A stretch of 64,000 nucleotides of DNA from Bifidobacterium callitrichidarum (GCF_003129905.1 NZ_QFFM01000003.1:114393-178392), one strand, 5' to 3'; shown: positions 8,880 through 17,317, counted from the stretch's first letter. Numbers and translations: made by a program. Notes: generated by a model not told the origin, from the sequence alone.

Positions 8880-10111
8880 CGGACACCGCCTTCCCCCGCG
8901 AGACCTCCGATGAACCCGTACGAGTCGCCACGGTACAATGCCGGTTTCACCCAAGTACTGGTATCCCAGCCGAACACATCGAGGATGCTCTGGTTCATCA
9001 GGTTCCAACCCCAGTCGGTCAACTCCGAATAGTCCGCAGTCTGCGGGAGCAAACCCCAGTCCGTGTCGAACATGCTCCGCTCGTGTCCCATCAGGTCGGT
9101 GAACGTTCCCAGCCTATCGGTCGGATTGCCCTGTTGGTCGAACCAGTCATACCAGTTCGCCCAACCGATACGATTCGAAACCGGCGGCTCCCCCACCGTG
9201 ATTCCAGGAAGGTTCGTCGACTCTTCGAAGATTCTCGTGAAGTTCAACTTACCCTTCGATACTTTCGGGATGAGCAGCCAGATACAGAGGATACCACGGC
9301 GACTCATCGGCGAATGAGAGAGGAAATCAACCCACGCTCTCATCTTCTTCGGCACATCAGTCAATGCTGATTGAACTTCGATCGCAGCAGCCACTCCTTG
9401 GTTGGTGAAGCCAAGCAGGTCCGGAGCATTGTTAAGATGGATGCCCATCTCACCTGTCGCTTGAGCATCCAATCGGCGGAACAACGCCCAACCATCCCCC
9501 GCCGCGTATTTCACACGATCATCATGAGCGAACGCCAAGCCGACATGCGAAGCGCAGGTGTTATGTCTCGCATACTGATGTATACCGACACCCGCGCGGA
9601 TAATGGCATCAGTTGGATATCCAAAACCTGCTGCAAGTCTCGTGACCTTACTTACCTGTCCACGAATACCGTTCAAGCCCAACCAGATTTGTGGAACATA
9701 CACTTTGGCCATGTATTCGCGTTTGGAAAACCCGATGTTCAATGCTCCGACACGGGACAATGCCCCGTACAGGTTCGGAGAGCTTCGAGTGAACTCTGGT
9801 ACTGGATGTCTGACCAACCCGGCTCGCAATTGGCTGATGGTCGCGTTCCTCCATGACATGAGCGCGCCGATGATGCTCAGAACGGCTTCCCGGTTCTCCT
9901 GAACCATGGTTCTTGCCTTCTTCAAGTCGGTCACAAACCAAGGGTACCGATCTACTTCATGGATGCCTGACGCCATCAAATCCTGCATTTGAATTGGCTT
10001 GATCCAATCACAGTCGGATTGACCGAACCAAAGGTAATCATCCAACGGGTCAAAGCATCCCGTCCATGATGCCGTCGATGGGCTGCTGGGGTTCGTCACT
10101 TCTTCAGCCAT
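8876..10111 (-). CDS. Replication-relaxation-like protein with nuclease-like fold, 411 aa
   Basis: Residues ~60-140 look like a winged helix (LMSWRNATISQLRAGL...LYGALSRVGAL). A following domain has RHNTCASHVGLAFA and then NNAPDLLGF...AAIEVQSALTDVPKKMRAW. The spacing of D, E-x-Q and K recalls a PD-(D/E)XK-type core, although Q replaces the usual K of ExK. The arrangement resembles the replication-relaxation proteins common on actinobacterial conjugative elements. Its first codons overlap the end of the ParA-like gene by 16 nt. A role in relaxosome or plasmid DNA handling is inference. Confidence 0.55.
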   Translation of the reverse strand: MAEEVTNPSSPSTASWTGCFDPLDDYLWFGQSDCDWIKPIQMQDLMASGIHEVDRYPWFVTDLKKARTMVQENREAVLSIIGALMSWRNATISQLRAGLVRHPVPEFTRSSPNLYGALSRVGALNIGFSKREYMAKVYVPQIWLGLNGIRGQVSKVTRLAAGFGYPTDAIIRAGVGIHQYARHNTCASHVGLAFAHDDRVKYAAGDGWALFRRLDAQATGEMGIHLNNAPDLLGFTNQGVAAAIEVQSALTDVPKKMRAWVDFLSHSPMSRRGILCIWLLIPKVSKGKLNFTRIFEESTNLPGITVGEPPVSNRIGWANWYDWFDQQGNPTDRLGTFTDLMGHERSMFDTDWGLLPQTADYSELTDWGWNLMNQSILDVFGWDTSTWVKPALYRGDSYGFIGGLAGEGGVR

Positions 10112-11271
10112 CCGAACAGGCCTCCCTTCTTCTTCCGCTTTGGCTCGAACTGTTCCGGATCGAAACCACGGTCAGGCAACGCCCAGTCCAACACCTTCTC
10201 ACGTACCCAGTCGAGTTCCGGGTCTGGCCAGTTGGATTGTCCGGCTGCGATGAGTTCACCTGTCTTGGTGGTCTGTCGTTCCGCTCCGAAGAAGATCCCG
10301 TAGTCGCTGTAATCGTATTGCGTGTAATCCGAGTCGGGCATGCCCGCCGGGATACTGTCCTTGATGCCGATGCACTCCTGCGGCAACCCGTGCGAGGGTA
10401 GCATCTGGAACACGGCCATCGCATCCGCCTGCGTCTGTAATCCGGCCTTCACGCTGAACAGGACAAGATCACCGGACCGCACCCATGGGACGATGAGCGC
10501 GCCCGCCGCCGTGCTCGGATCGTCCAGGTCCGCCGCACTGATACGGTCCAGGTCCACGACGATGAACTGCCAACGTTTGCGCGCCTCCTCCACGTAATCC
10601 AGATACTGTTGCCATGGGACGGTGACGCCGGTGGGTGGGGCGAAGCTGATGTCGTATTCGACGTTGAAGAACCTCTTGCCCGGGTTGGCTCCCATCGTCG
10701 CCTTCTGTCCCTTGCGCCAGTCGGCGATGCTGCGCACGTTCATGCGACGTTCCGGGTCGAAGAACGAACGTTGGGATGATTGCAGCATGTTGCCGTCCAC
10801 CAGCAGGCTCGGCACTCCCATCTCTGCGGCCCGTTCGCATAGTCGACGGCTGGTGACGGTCTTGCCTACGCCGCCGCTCATGCTGGTCACGCAGATCAGC
10901 ACGCCCATCGGATCCTCACGGCCCAATAGGACGTCGCCGACGAGACGCTTGTCGTTGATGCTCTGGTTCCAGAACCGTTGGGTCAGGTCGTTGACGCTGT
11001 GGTTGAGTATCTGGTCCGGCAATGGCAGGCATCCGACGGGCACTTGGCTTGCGTCGCACCAGTAGACGCGCCATCCGGCTTGGGAGACCATCATCCAATT
11101 GCCTGGCTGGTCCACGAACACGTATCCCCTGCCTTGCGGGGCGGGATGGTCGGCCAGGAATTTGGCTTGTACGTCGATGTCACCACCGCTGGGCACCCTC
11201 CACCGCTTCTCTGGAATCCGCTGGGAAATGAGGCCGAGCAGGTTCCCTCCCCCTATGATTAGTGCAACCAT
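10096..11271 (-). CDS. ParA/MinD-type P-loop ATPase of the transfer region, 391 aa
   Basis: A ~120-residue N-terminal domain is followed by a deviant Walker A SGGVGKT at 132-138 (full motif MSGGVGKTVTSRR) and LLVDGN. Later comes a hydrophobic beta strand FIVVDLDRIS that supplies the Walker B Asp. The C-terminus is Lys-rich and ends LFGWLKK, a possible membrane-binding tail. ParA/MinD relatives position DNA or secretion machinery. Linked to a conjugation module, this one may localise the transfer apparatus or act in partition. No ParB-like partner is visible next to it. Confidence 0.65.
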   Translation of the reverse strand: MVALIIGGGNLLGLISQRIPEKRWRVPSGGDIDVQAKFLADHPAPQGRGYVFVDQPGNWMMVSQAGWRVYWCDASQVPVGCLPLPDQILNHSVNDLTQRFWNQSINDKRLVGDVLLGREDPMGVLICVTSMSGGVGKTVTSRRLCERAAEMGVPSLLVDGNMLQSSQRSFFDPERRMNVRSIADWRKGQKATMGANPGKRFFNVEYDISFAPPTGVTVPWQQYLDYVEEARKRWQFIVVDLDRISAADLDDPSTAAGALIVPWVRSGDLVLFSVKAGLQTQADAMAVFQMLPSHGLPQECIGIKDSIPAGMPDSDYTQYDYSDYGIFFGAERQTTKTGELIAAGQSNWPDPELDWVREKVLDWALPDRGFDPEQFEPKRKKKGGLFGWLKK

Positions 11272-11388
11272 TTTGTCTCGCTTTCAAAAATGACGGGAAA
11301 ATGCCCAATTACAGCTAGAATCGGTACCAACTTTCAAAAAACAGCGCCTTACTAATTGCACTATGTTTCGTTTCACTGACAATGTTCA

Positions 11389-11456
11389 TAAGTAAATCTG
11401 GATGCCACTTCATTTCCGCGTTCGCTAGTTTCAGCGGAATCCATATTCACTTATGA
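11389..11456. repeat. Imperfect 30-bp dyad upstream of the transfer operon
   Basis: GTTCATAAGTAAATCTGGAT and, on the far side, ATCCATATTCACTTATGAGC pair imperfectly. TTTCCGC/GCGGAA closes the top of the stem. It lies ~120 bp upstream of the ParA-like gene on the minus strand. It may be a 5' leader structure, an operator or an origin-type site. Confidence 0.5.
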
Positions 11457-11483
11457 GCATCATCAGTTCCACTACACTCCGTT

Positions 11484-11855
11484 TCATGTCGTTTCGGCGC
11501 TTTGTGCGCTGGTGCGTCGCAAAGGACTGCGCGGACAGATTTGCGTATCTGCCTCTTGCTTCCTCTCTTCGAGAATGCTTATGACCATCTTTCGATAATC
11601 ATTATCATTTTCTTCGAGTTTCTTCGTTCCACTTCTTCCGAAATCTTCGCCTCGCCTTGCAGGCAGGTTGCCGATGTCGTTCTTCCGTTTCACGAATGCC
11701 GTTTTCGGTTTTCCGAAATCGAGCGTAATGGTTTTCGAACTTGGTTTTCGCTTCGCTTTGATTTTTCCGTTCGGCTGTTCTTGGTTCGCCTTGGCTCCCG
11801 TTTTGTCGAAATCTTGTTTCACTGCGTGATGCTTTTCAGTATGATGTTCGTTCAT
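11484..11855 (-). CDS. Possible Lys/Arg-rich hypothetical protein, 123 aa
   Basis: The minus frame encodes a very basic, disordered-looking protein (MNEHHTEKHHAVKQ...ILEERKQEADTQ). The frame stays open far upstream, but ATG 11855 is the first start after which the composition looks protein-like. No convincing ribosome site is present and the region is richer in TTTC/TTCG runs than its neighbours, so it could be non-coding. The rest of 11272-12145 holds only the dyad at 11389-11456. Confidence 0.3.
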   Translation of the reverse strand: MNEHHTEKHHAVKQDFDKTGAKANQEQPNGKIKAKRKPSSKTITLDFGKPKTAFVKRKNDIGNLPARRGEDFGRSGTKKLEENDNDYRKMVISILEERKQEADTQICPRSPLRRTSAQSAETT

Positions 11856-12105
11856 ACTTTGAGTTGGACGATTCCTGTTTTCCTCTCTTTTCAGTTTTTC
11901 GTTTTCCCGGAATGGTGATTTCGTTCGACTGCAAACCATGTTCGGTTTTTGTTTGACCGTTTCCGCATTGCCCCGGTGATGCATAGCATCAGTCGGGTCA
12001 CTGTCCGCCGTTTTTCTTTTTCGGGTTCCGCAAAGTTGTCGGGAACCACCGGCGCGGGCGGGCGCGGCCGGCGCGGGCGGGAACGGGGAACTATATATAA
12101 GGAAA

Positions 12106-12139
12106 GGTGTCCGCCGATACGATGATCGAAACGGACACC
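12106..12139 (-). terminator. Terminator of the Zn-ribbon gene
   Basis: GGTGTCCG (12106-12113) pairs with CGGACACC (12132-12139). On the minus strand it is followed by TTTCCTT, just after the stop at 12146. Confidence 0.6.
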
Positions 12140-12145
12140 TGAAGT

Positions 12146-12409
12146 TCAGTCCTCGTAATATGCGGGCAGGTGCTTCTCCCACGCCTTGCGTACACCGTCG
12201 CCGTACAGCTTGGACAGGTCGTCGATAATCTTTTCATCCCTGATACGCTTGCAGGCCAGGCAGAGTTCATGGCGTTCCAAGTAATCCTTCTGGCAGGCGC
12301 TAATGTCCTCGCAGATACGGGTGTGGCCGCAGGTGAATGTGACCTCGCGTGTGGTGAGCGTATCGGTGTCGTCGCCGAGTACTTCGAGGAGTTCGTCGGT
12401 GGTAAGCAT
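12146..12409 (-). CDS. Small Zn-ribbon-like protein, 87 aa
   Basis: The sequence has a TCGHTRIC half-site and a CLACK half-site ~26 residues later, a pattern fit to bind one zinc ion. The N-terminus (MLTTDELLEVLGD) and C-terminus are acidic. The start ATG follows GGAGAGAAA. A copy of the element-wide promoter lies at 12443-12487, 34 bp upstream, so the gene probably belongs to that regulon. The function is unknown; a DNA-binding or adaptor role would suit the zinc site. Confidence 0.7.
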   Translation of the reverse strand: MLTTDELLEVLGDDTDTLTTREVTFTCGHTRICEDISACQKDYLERHELCLACKRIRDEKIIDDLSKLYGDGVRKAWEKHLPAYYED

Positions 12410-12442
12410 TTTCTCTCTCCGTTCTATTTTTCTGTTCTCTTT

Positions 12443-12487
12443 GTGTGGACATAATCAGTATATGTCGTTATGAGTTTCAACACGCCG
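12443..12487 (-). promoter_or_regulatory. Regulon promoter copy 1
   Basis: On the minus strand: CGGCGTGTTG, 15 bp, TATACT (complement of 12457-12462), then ATGTCCACAC (ends at 12443). It drives the 12146-12409 gene. Confidence 0.8.
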
Positions 12488-12651
12488 AGCAAAGCGGATA
12501 CGATGATGTTCGTCGGGGGAAACTTTTTGTGCGCGGTTGAGTACGCGGCGTGAACCATTATCCTATCCGTGACGCAACAAACCGGTGCCACCGGTCTGCG
12601 AAAACAATTCCAGCAACCACACACGAAAAACTTTGTTGAAGGGAATGGGTC

Positions 12652-13452
12652 ATGGCTGATTTTCCATGGAACAATTTCAGGAACGACTCCGCGCAACCGC
12701 AGCCGGTGGAACCGCAGGTCGCGGAACCGGCTGAACCGCAGTTCGATGATCAGGACGGGAACGTTGACGACGTGAACCAGTATGAGAACGACGAGACGGT
12801 GAACGTCGATAGCGAGAACGTCGCGGACGAAACTGAAACTGAATCGGATTCCGAGGAGTCTGTCGAGGAAACCGAGGATGAAAAGCAGGACGATAACGGC
12901 GAAACCGAAGACGCCGACGACGAACAGGACGAAGCCGAATCCGATGAAGACGATGATGAGTCTGATGAGGAAACCGAAACCGCGACGGCCGAAACTCCCG
13001 CGTCGGGCCGTGGTCACCGCGTGAAGAAGAACGGCACCGTTCCCACATTCGATCGTTGGGCCGCGAAGAAACTCATCGACTGCCTCAACACACTCAACAC
13101 GGAGAGTGGCGCGGCCGCAGCGAAGACGATTCTCGGAGCCGGCACCGCCGACCCGGCCACGCTACTCGCCCAACTGTCCGAGAAGAAGAACAGGAAGCGT
13201 GTCAACGAGGTCGCCGCGCAGGTCAAGGAACTGACGGGTTCGGATGATACGAGCGTGCTGATGATGAATCTCGCATTGGCGTTCAGCGCCGACAAGGATT
13301 TGGCGAAGAGCATGATGGGATTGTTCAACGCCGTCGCACCGGAGAAGGATTTCGGTCGCAGCACGGGTGACCCGCGTAAGGATGCGAAGAACGTCGCATC
13401 GAAGTGGGGGGATGGCGTGGATTTGAGTGTGATTTCCACGCTCGCCCTGTAA
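12652..13452 (+). CDS. Acidic hypothetical protein with folded C-terminal domain, 266 aa
   Basis: Residues ~10-125 are extremely acidic and disordered (runs of Glu, Asp, Thr with PQPVEPQVAEPAEP at the front). Residues ~130-266 look folded and helical (FDRWAAKKLIDCLNTLN...LALAFSADKDLAKSMMGLF...SKWGDGVDLSVISTLAL). The ATG follows GAAGGGAATGGG. The acidic stretch is DNA-mimic-like in charge, but nothing more specific can be seen. It ends at a strong bidirectional terminator. Confidence 0.7.
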   Translation: MADFPWNNFRNDSAQPQPVEPQVAEPAEPQFDDQDGNVDDVNQYENDETVNVDSENVADETETESDSEESVEETEDEKQDDNGETEDADDEQDEAESDEDDDESDEETETATAETPASGRGHRVKKNGTVPTFDRWAAKKLIDCLNTLNTESGAAAAKTILGAGTADPATLLAQLSEKKNRKRVNEVAAQVKELTGSDDTSVLMMNLALAFSADKDLAKSMMGLFNAVAPEKDFGRSTGDPRKDAKNVASKWGDGVDLSVISTLAL

Positions 13453-13469
13453 TTCTCACAGTTAAATAT

Positions 13470-13513
13470 GATTTAGGGGATGGTTCCTGTGCACGGGAGC
13501 CATCCCCTAAATC
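13470..13513. terminator. Strong bidirectional terminator
   Basis: GATTTAGGGGATGG (13470-13483) pairs with CCATCCCCTAAATC (13500-13513), with further pairing towards the loop. It separates two convergent genes. Confidence 0.8.
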
Positions 13514-13591
13514 GTTTCGCAGTACATGACGCGCATTGGGAACTGTATTGATTAAACGCCATGAACCGTTTCCAAGAATATCCGTTGCGGT

Positions 13592-13945
13592 CTAGTCGCG
13601 GTTCAACCATTCCAACAGTCGACCGTTTTCCAACGGATGCTCCGCAACGTGACGGTTCCACCAGTCACGCGCGCGAAGATTCAATACTTCGTTGCGTGCG
13701 ATGGATTGTGCGGCCTGTTCGCCGGTCATGCCGTTGTCTTCGATTAGGCAGGCGATCATTTCCGGAGTCGTCTCATACAGGCCGGGTTCGAAGATTCGTT
13801 TCTCGTATTCGCAGCAGTCGGATGTCTCCCACCAGCGTTGCAGGTAGCGCATCGTTTCCGTCATGTGACAGTCCGGGCAGGTGAAACGGTTGTCTGTGAC
13901 GGTCAGGTTCTTACTGCTGCAGTATGGGCATTTGATGTCAGCCAA
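13592..13945 (-). CDS. Zn-ribbon hypothetical protein, 117 aa
   Basis: The N-terminus carries a clear zinc ribbon (CPYCSSKNLTVTDNRFTCPDC). A helical Trp-rich region follows (RYLQRWWE, ARDWWNRHVAEHP). The start is probably TTG 13945 behind GAGAGGTGG. A nucleic-acid-binding accessory role is likely from the ribbon, but no family was recognised. Confidence 0.65.
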   Translation of the reverse strand: MADIKCPYCSSKNLTVTDNRFTCPDCHMTETMRYLQRWWETSDCCEYEKRIFEPGLYETTPEMIACLIEDNGMTGEQAAQSIARNEVLNLRARDWWNRHVAEHPLENGRLLEWLNRD

Positions 13946-14052
13946 TGGAGGCCACCTCTCTCAAAGAGTGTTCTTTAATCAAAAAATGAAACGGAAACCA
14001 CGCATGAACAAATATCCGACACCAGACCGCGAATAGTCAAATCAGCCGGGTG

Positions 14053-14817
14053 TCAGGAAGACAAACGGACCGCATCCAAAACAAGCGCATTACCGACCGT
14101 CAGATTCAAAATATTCGGCCGAATCGAAACACGGTCCTTCAACAACCGGAAATTCCAATAATCCTGCAACGCATTCAACTTCGCGAACGACGATTCCAAT
14201 ACACGACGGGACGATATCGTCACCGGAGTGATTGATTTCAAAGTCTCGAAGGACATCAATAACTGCCGGTCCTCCGGACAATACAATGCAGCCAACACGA
14301 GCATATCCAATTCAAACGGACGCCCAACCGTATGCACACACGGCGACAACGGAATCTCACGCGGATTCGAAGTCAACGCTCCCACATATTCCGGAGTGAA
14401 CCGCACCCACATTTCCGACAGAAACTCATCATCATGCCAGTACTCGATAAGTCTCATATCTGGTTTGGCAGGGAACACCATACGACCATCGGCCATGAGA
14501 CGAATATTATCCGCAAGAATCTTCCTCGACTTCTGCGAATTGAACGTGCCGAACATTTTCGACAACAGTCGGAAACCACGATGGAACCTTAATACTCTTT
14601 TATCCGCGTCATAGGATGAATCGTTGCCGCATATCAGCGTCGAAAAGAACACGGTCAGTAATCTCGGTGTGCGGCCGCTCGGATGCGCCCCTTTCATATC
14701 ACCGTCCAAACGGTACGGGAGGAAAAAGGGGTATGAGCCGGCGGTGACATATCCGACCGTTTTGGACAGACTACGGCCTGCGGGCGGATTCATATTGCTT
14801 TGCTTCGGGACGGTCAT
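14053..14817 (-). CDS. RepA-like plasmid replication initiator, 254 aa
   Basis: The layout recalls the RepA_C family of plasmid initiators: an early YPFFLPYRLDGDMKG...GRTPRLLTVFFSTLICG block, then the LRFHRGFRLLSKMFG helix. A FTPEYVGAL...PFELDMLVLAALY stretch near the middle completes the winged-helix order. The start ATG follows AAGGTGAAAA. A structured RNA with its own minus-strand terminator ends ~170 bp upstream. Direct iterons were not found, so the origin cannot be placed. The call is from pattern, not from a catalytic motif. Confidence 0.5.
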   Translation of the reverse strand: MTVPKQSNMNPPAGRSLSKTVGYVTAGSYPFFLPYRLDGDMKGAHPSGRTPRLLTVFFSTLICGNDSSYDADKRVLRFHRGFRLLSKMFGTFNSQKSRKILADNIRLMADGRMVFPAKPDMRLIEYWHDDEFLSEMWVRFTPEYVGALTSNPREIPLSPCVHTVGRPFELDMLVLAALYCPEDRQLLMSFETLKSITPVTISSRRVLESSFAKLNALQDYWNFRLLKDRVSIRPNILNLTVGNALVLDAVRLSS

Positions 14818-14984
14818 TTTTCACCTTGCATCTAGGTGCCGATTCGATATCGGGAATACGATAACCCGTCTGTGTTATGGGAATGAAATCGAATGGCGTG
14901 CCTTTATTCTCGGAATATCCGTCCGTCGTTAATTCATCGCCACCGATTATTGGAGTTCCGGATTAATTCAACCAGTCACCATAT

Positions 14985-15024
14985 AAAAAAAATGTGGGCC
15001 GGAACTTGTATGTCCGGCCCACAT
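14985..15024 (-). terminator. Strong minus-strand intrinsic terminator
   Basis: ATGTGGGCCGGA (14992-15003) and TCCGGCCCACAT (15013-15024) form a perfect 12-bp stem with a 9-nt loop. On the minus strand it is followed by eight T residues. It terminates the structured RNA at 15035-15178. Confidence 0.9.
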
Positions 15025-15034
15025 CAGGTTTTCT

Positions 15035-15178
15035 GTAATCATAAGTCCGCGCTCTGGATTCCGAATGAACCCCACGGAAGTGGGGAATGAGCGCGATGCG
15101 TATCAAGAACTGCGACTGGTACGATTCAACCCCACTTGCGTGGGGACATAATAATTCGGAATCCAATCTTATGATTAC
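15035..15178 (-). ncRNA. Candidate structured RNA with a branched two-hairpin core
   Basis: Two perfect 11-bp outer helices enclose the element: GTAATCATAAG (15035-15045) with CTTATGATTAC (15168-15178), and GGATTCCGAAT (15056-15066) with ATTCGGAATCC (15154-15164). Inside are two similar hairpins, CCCCAC-GGAA-GTGGGG (15070-15085) and CCCCAC-TTGC-GTGGGG (15130-15145). A minus-strand terminator follows at once, so the RNA is read on the minus strand. It lies after the 15195-15835 gene pair and before the RepA-like gene. It may be a stand-alone RNA or a 3' UTR. I do not recognise the class. Confidence 0.7.
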
Positions 15179-15194
15179 GGTGATATTGGTTCGG

Positions 15195-15395
15195 TTATTC
15201 CTCGCTTCGTGGCATTCGTATTGCCTGGTGTCCGGTCATGTGTTCTTCTTCTTTGGCGGCTTGTGACCAGACCAGGTGTCGCATTTCCCCGTCGAGTTCA
15301 CCGGGAAAATCGCGGGCTACGCGAATGAAAAATTGTGCCTGATAATCGTTTTGGATGATATCCCAGGTTGAGAGTCTGCGTCGGCGTCTGCGCAT
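15195..15395 (-). CDS. Small hypothetical protein, 66 aa
   Basis: A basic N-terminus (MRRRRRRLSTW) is followed by a helical body (DYQAQFFIRVARDFPGELDGEMRHLVWSQAAKEEEHM). ATG 15395 overlaps the stop of the preceding gene in a TGATG arrangement, so translation is coupled. The function is unknown. Confidence 0.55.
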   Translation of the reverse strand: MRRRRRRLSTWDIIQNDYQAQFFIRVARDFPGELDGEMRHLVWSQAAKEEEHMTGHQAIRMPRSEE

Positions 15396-15835
15396 CAGCG
15401 TCCTCCTCTTCTATGCATGATTGGCGTATCGGTCATGTTGCGGATGATTGGTGGTGGCGTGGTTTTCCTGCGTTTGGTGACGGTTTTGCGTTTCTTGGTT
15501 CGTCGCCGGTGTTTGCGTTTCTTCTCCTCCATCGGCACATCCTGACCCTCCATGTACGGCCAAAGCGTAGGGTAAACAGCGAGCATCTCATTGCACGCCT
15601 CACGCAACCAACCATGCTCCACCAAACGACGAAGCCTGTTGATCTCCGCACTCGTGGTACTCGCCACACTCATACTCTTCGCACACGCCTTCACGGCGGC
15701 GACACCGATCTTCACCTGCTCGGGTTTCGACGCCCCGCATTTGATGTTGTTCGCCGCCTCATCCAACGCGCGATACATTTTCTCCAGTAACGCGAGCTGA
15801 TCTTCAGGCGGATTGAATGTTGTTCCGATGGTCAT
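15395..15835 (-). CDS. Hypothetical protein with very basic tail, 146 aa
   Basis: Residues 1-95 are helical (PPEDQLALLEKMYRALDEAANNIKCG...INRLRRLVEHGWLREACNEML). The last 45 are a Lys/Arg block (EEKKRKHRRRTKKRKTVTKRRK) suited to binding nucleic acid. ATG 15835 follows GAAGGGAGACATC and is preferred over the longer frame to 15925. It is coupled to the next gene by TGATG. Confidence 0.55.
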   Translation of the reverse strand: MTIGTTFNPPEDQLALLEKMYRALDEAANNIKCGASKPEQVKIGVAAVKACAKSMSVASTTSAEINRLRRLVEHGWLREACNEMLAVYPTLWPYMEGQDVPMEEKKRKHRRRTKKRKTVTKRRKTTPPPIIRNMTDTPIMHRRGGR

Positions 15836-15908
15836 TCGGCTGATGTCTCCCTTCCGTGTTCGTGAATCAATGGGGACCGGGTTGCTTTCCGCCGGTGGAA
15901 GCAAGAGA

Positions 15909-15961
15909 AATGCGGGCGCGACCAATAAAGCATGATTGATATGCGAGGCCGCGCCCGCATT
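15909..15961 (-). terminator. Hairpin after the 15976 gene
   Basis: AATGCGGGCGCG (15909-15920) pairs with CGCGCCCGCATT (15950-15961). It sits just past the stop of the gene ending at 15976. Confidence 0.55.
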
Positions 15962-15975
15962 AGGAAAAACACAAG

Positions 15976-16746
15976 TCAGATACGGACGCCCATCAACGGC
16001 GCATCCATCTGCGGCGTACGATACGTGGGCACGCTCGGCATCTGCGGCATTCGGTTCACAATGCCGCCCAACGTTTGAGACGGTTCGGGCAGGTCCGGAA
16101 CCTTCAATTCGTCCAAATGCTTCTTGAATTGTCGCGCATACTCGTCATCGAGCTTCGACTGGGCACGCATCGCGACCAACGTTCCCATAACCACGGTCAA
16201 CGTGTCCGTGGATGCGGGGACGCGCGGATCGGTCTGCGGCAGGCTTGCGGCAGCGGAATCCAGGTAGGCGGCCATGTTCGCGTATTCGCGTAACGCATCA
16301 TCGTTGTTGGACAACCATGCGACGGCCGCGCGCAATGCGAACACGCGACCGTTCTTCGTGCGATCGTCCTGCATGGATAGTGCGGCGAGGTCACTGTCGA
16401 TGTTGAGCATGACCTGCGGGTCGGTCTGGTTGCCGCCGCCGAAAATCTGTTTGAACAGTCGCACGCCTTGCGCGGGATCATGATAGGCGCTCATCAACTG
16501 CGTGTGCGTGAGCTTCGGGTTCGCGATGGACAGGAATGCGACGGTCATGAACGATTCGTCGTTGCGGATTGCGTTCAACAGCGAGTTGACGGTGCTCTGG
16601 TTCATCCAACGTGACGCGCCACGGTTCGTGTCATGCAGGCGTGATTCCCATTCGCGGATCGTGTTCTCGATGTTGTCGACCGCGGCGAACGTGGATGTTT
16701 CTGGATTCTTGTCGAAGTCGAATGGGGGCAGGAGGTTGTCGGTCAT
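15976..16746 (-). CDS. Hypothetical soluble protein, 256 aa
   Basis: Not recognised. It is mostly helical (ENTIREWESRLHDTNRG...RVFALRAAVAWLSNNDDALREYANMAAYLDSAAASL), with a Pro/Met-rich C-terminus (NRMPQMPSVPTYRTPQMDAPLMGVRI). ATG 16746 follows AACGGAGAAAC. The frame continues upstream to 17478, but that part runs through the promoter and an opposing gene. Regulon promoter copy 2 lies at 16854-16895, divergent from the gene chain starting at 16997. Confidence 0.65.
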   Translation of the reverse strand: MTDNLLPPFDFDKNPETSTFAAVDNIENTIREWESRLHDTNRGASRWMNQSTVNSLLNAIRNDESFMTVAFLSIANPKLTHTQLMSAYHDPAQGVRLFKQIFGGGNQTDPQVMLNIDSDLAALSMQDDRTKNGRVFALRAAVAWLSNNDDALREYANMAAYLDSAAASLPQTDPRVPASTDTLTVVMGTLVAMRAQSKLDDEYARQFKKHLDELKVPDLPEPSQTLGGIVNRMPQMPSVPTYRTPQMDAPLMGVRI

Positions 16747-16853
16747 GTTTGTTGTTTCTCCGTTGTTTTGTTTGGTGGGGAGCGTGTTCCGTTTCCGTTC
16801 GGGCCGTTCGCGTTTTACCGTTTGCGACACTCTGGAATCGAACCGCGTTTCTC

Positions 16854-16895
16854 GTGTGGACATAATCAGTGTATCTTTGTTTTTGGGTCCACACC
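16854..16895 (-). promoter_or_regulatory. Regulon promoter copy 2
   Basis: Minus strand: GGTGTGG, 15 bp, TACACT, then ATGTCCACAC. Here the upstream half-site (GTGTGGAC) is a near-perfect inverted match to the downstream TGTCCACAC. This shows best that the two halves form a dyad around the -10 box. It drives the 15976-16746 gene. Confidence 0.75.
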
Positions 16896-16996
16896 TAATC
16901 CGGACCGCAAGAAAAAATCCCAGCGTGTCGCGAAACCGACCGCAATACGAGGACGTGCGGCCGATAACAGAGTACAACAAGGAGAACGAACAGACA

Positions 16997-17317
16997 ATGA
17001 ACAGCGACCTCATGATGCGGTTGGTAAACTTCACCAAACGAGTCAACACACTCGCCAGCATCGACCCCGAAGGCAAGCGTGCGATCGCGCTCGGCGAGAC
17101 GAAGCATTCCATCAAGGGTGCGGCGCGCGCCGTCGCGATCCTCTCCCCACAGTTGATGGGAATGAGCATCGACCCGTTGCCGGAGTCGAAGGCGACGACG
17201 GTCACGATGCTCGCCAAGGAAGGTGAGAAACTGTTCCACGATCTCGCCGAGGCCGGTGCGATCAAGAGCGCGCAGGCCGTGAACAAGGCGATCACGGAAA
17301 TGACCGCAAGCGAGTGA
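16997..17317 (+). CDS. Hypothetical protein, first gene of the coupled chain, 106 aa
   Basis: A helical soluble protein (MNSDLMMRLVNFTKRVNTLASID...SIKGAARAVAILSPQLMGM...MLAKEGEKLFHDLAEAGAIKSAQAVNKAITEM). The ATG follows CAAGGAGAACG. It opens a run of twelve plus-strand genes that mostly overlap by 4 nt. Function unknown. Confidence 0.65.
   Translation: MNSDLMMRLVNFTKRVNTLASIDPEGKRAIALGETKHSIKGAARAVAILSPQLMGMSIDPLPESKATTVTMLAKEGEKLFHDLAEAGAIKSAQAVNKAITEMTASE

Noticed and set aside
15068..15147. CRISPR mini-array: two AACCCCACnnnnGTGGGGA repeats spaced 60 bp, close to a type I-E period
   Set aside because: Only two diverged copies, and both lie inside perfect outer inverted repeats (15035-15066 with 15154-15178) leading to a terminator. 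A folded RNA explains all parts better. No cas genes are in the window.
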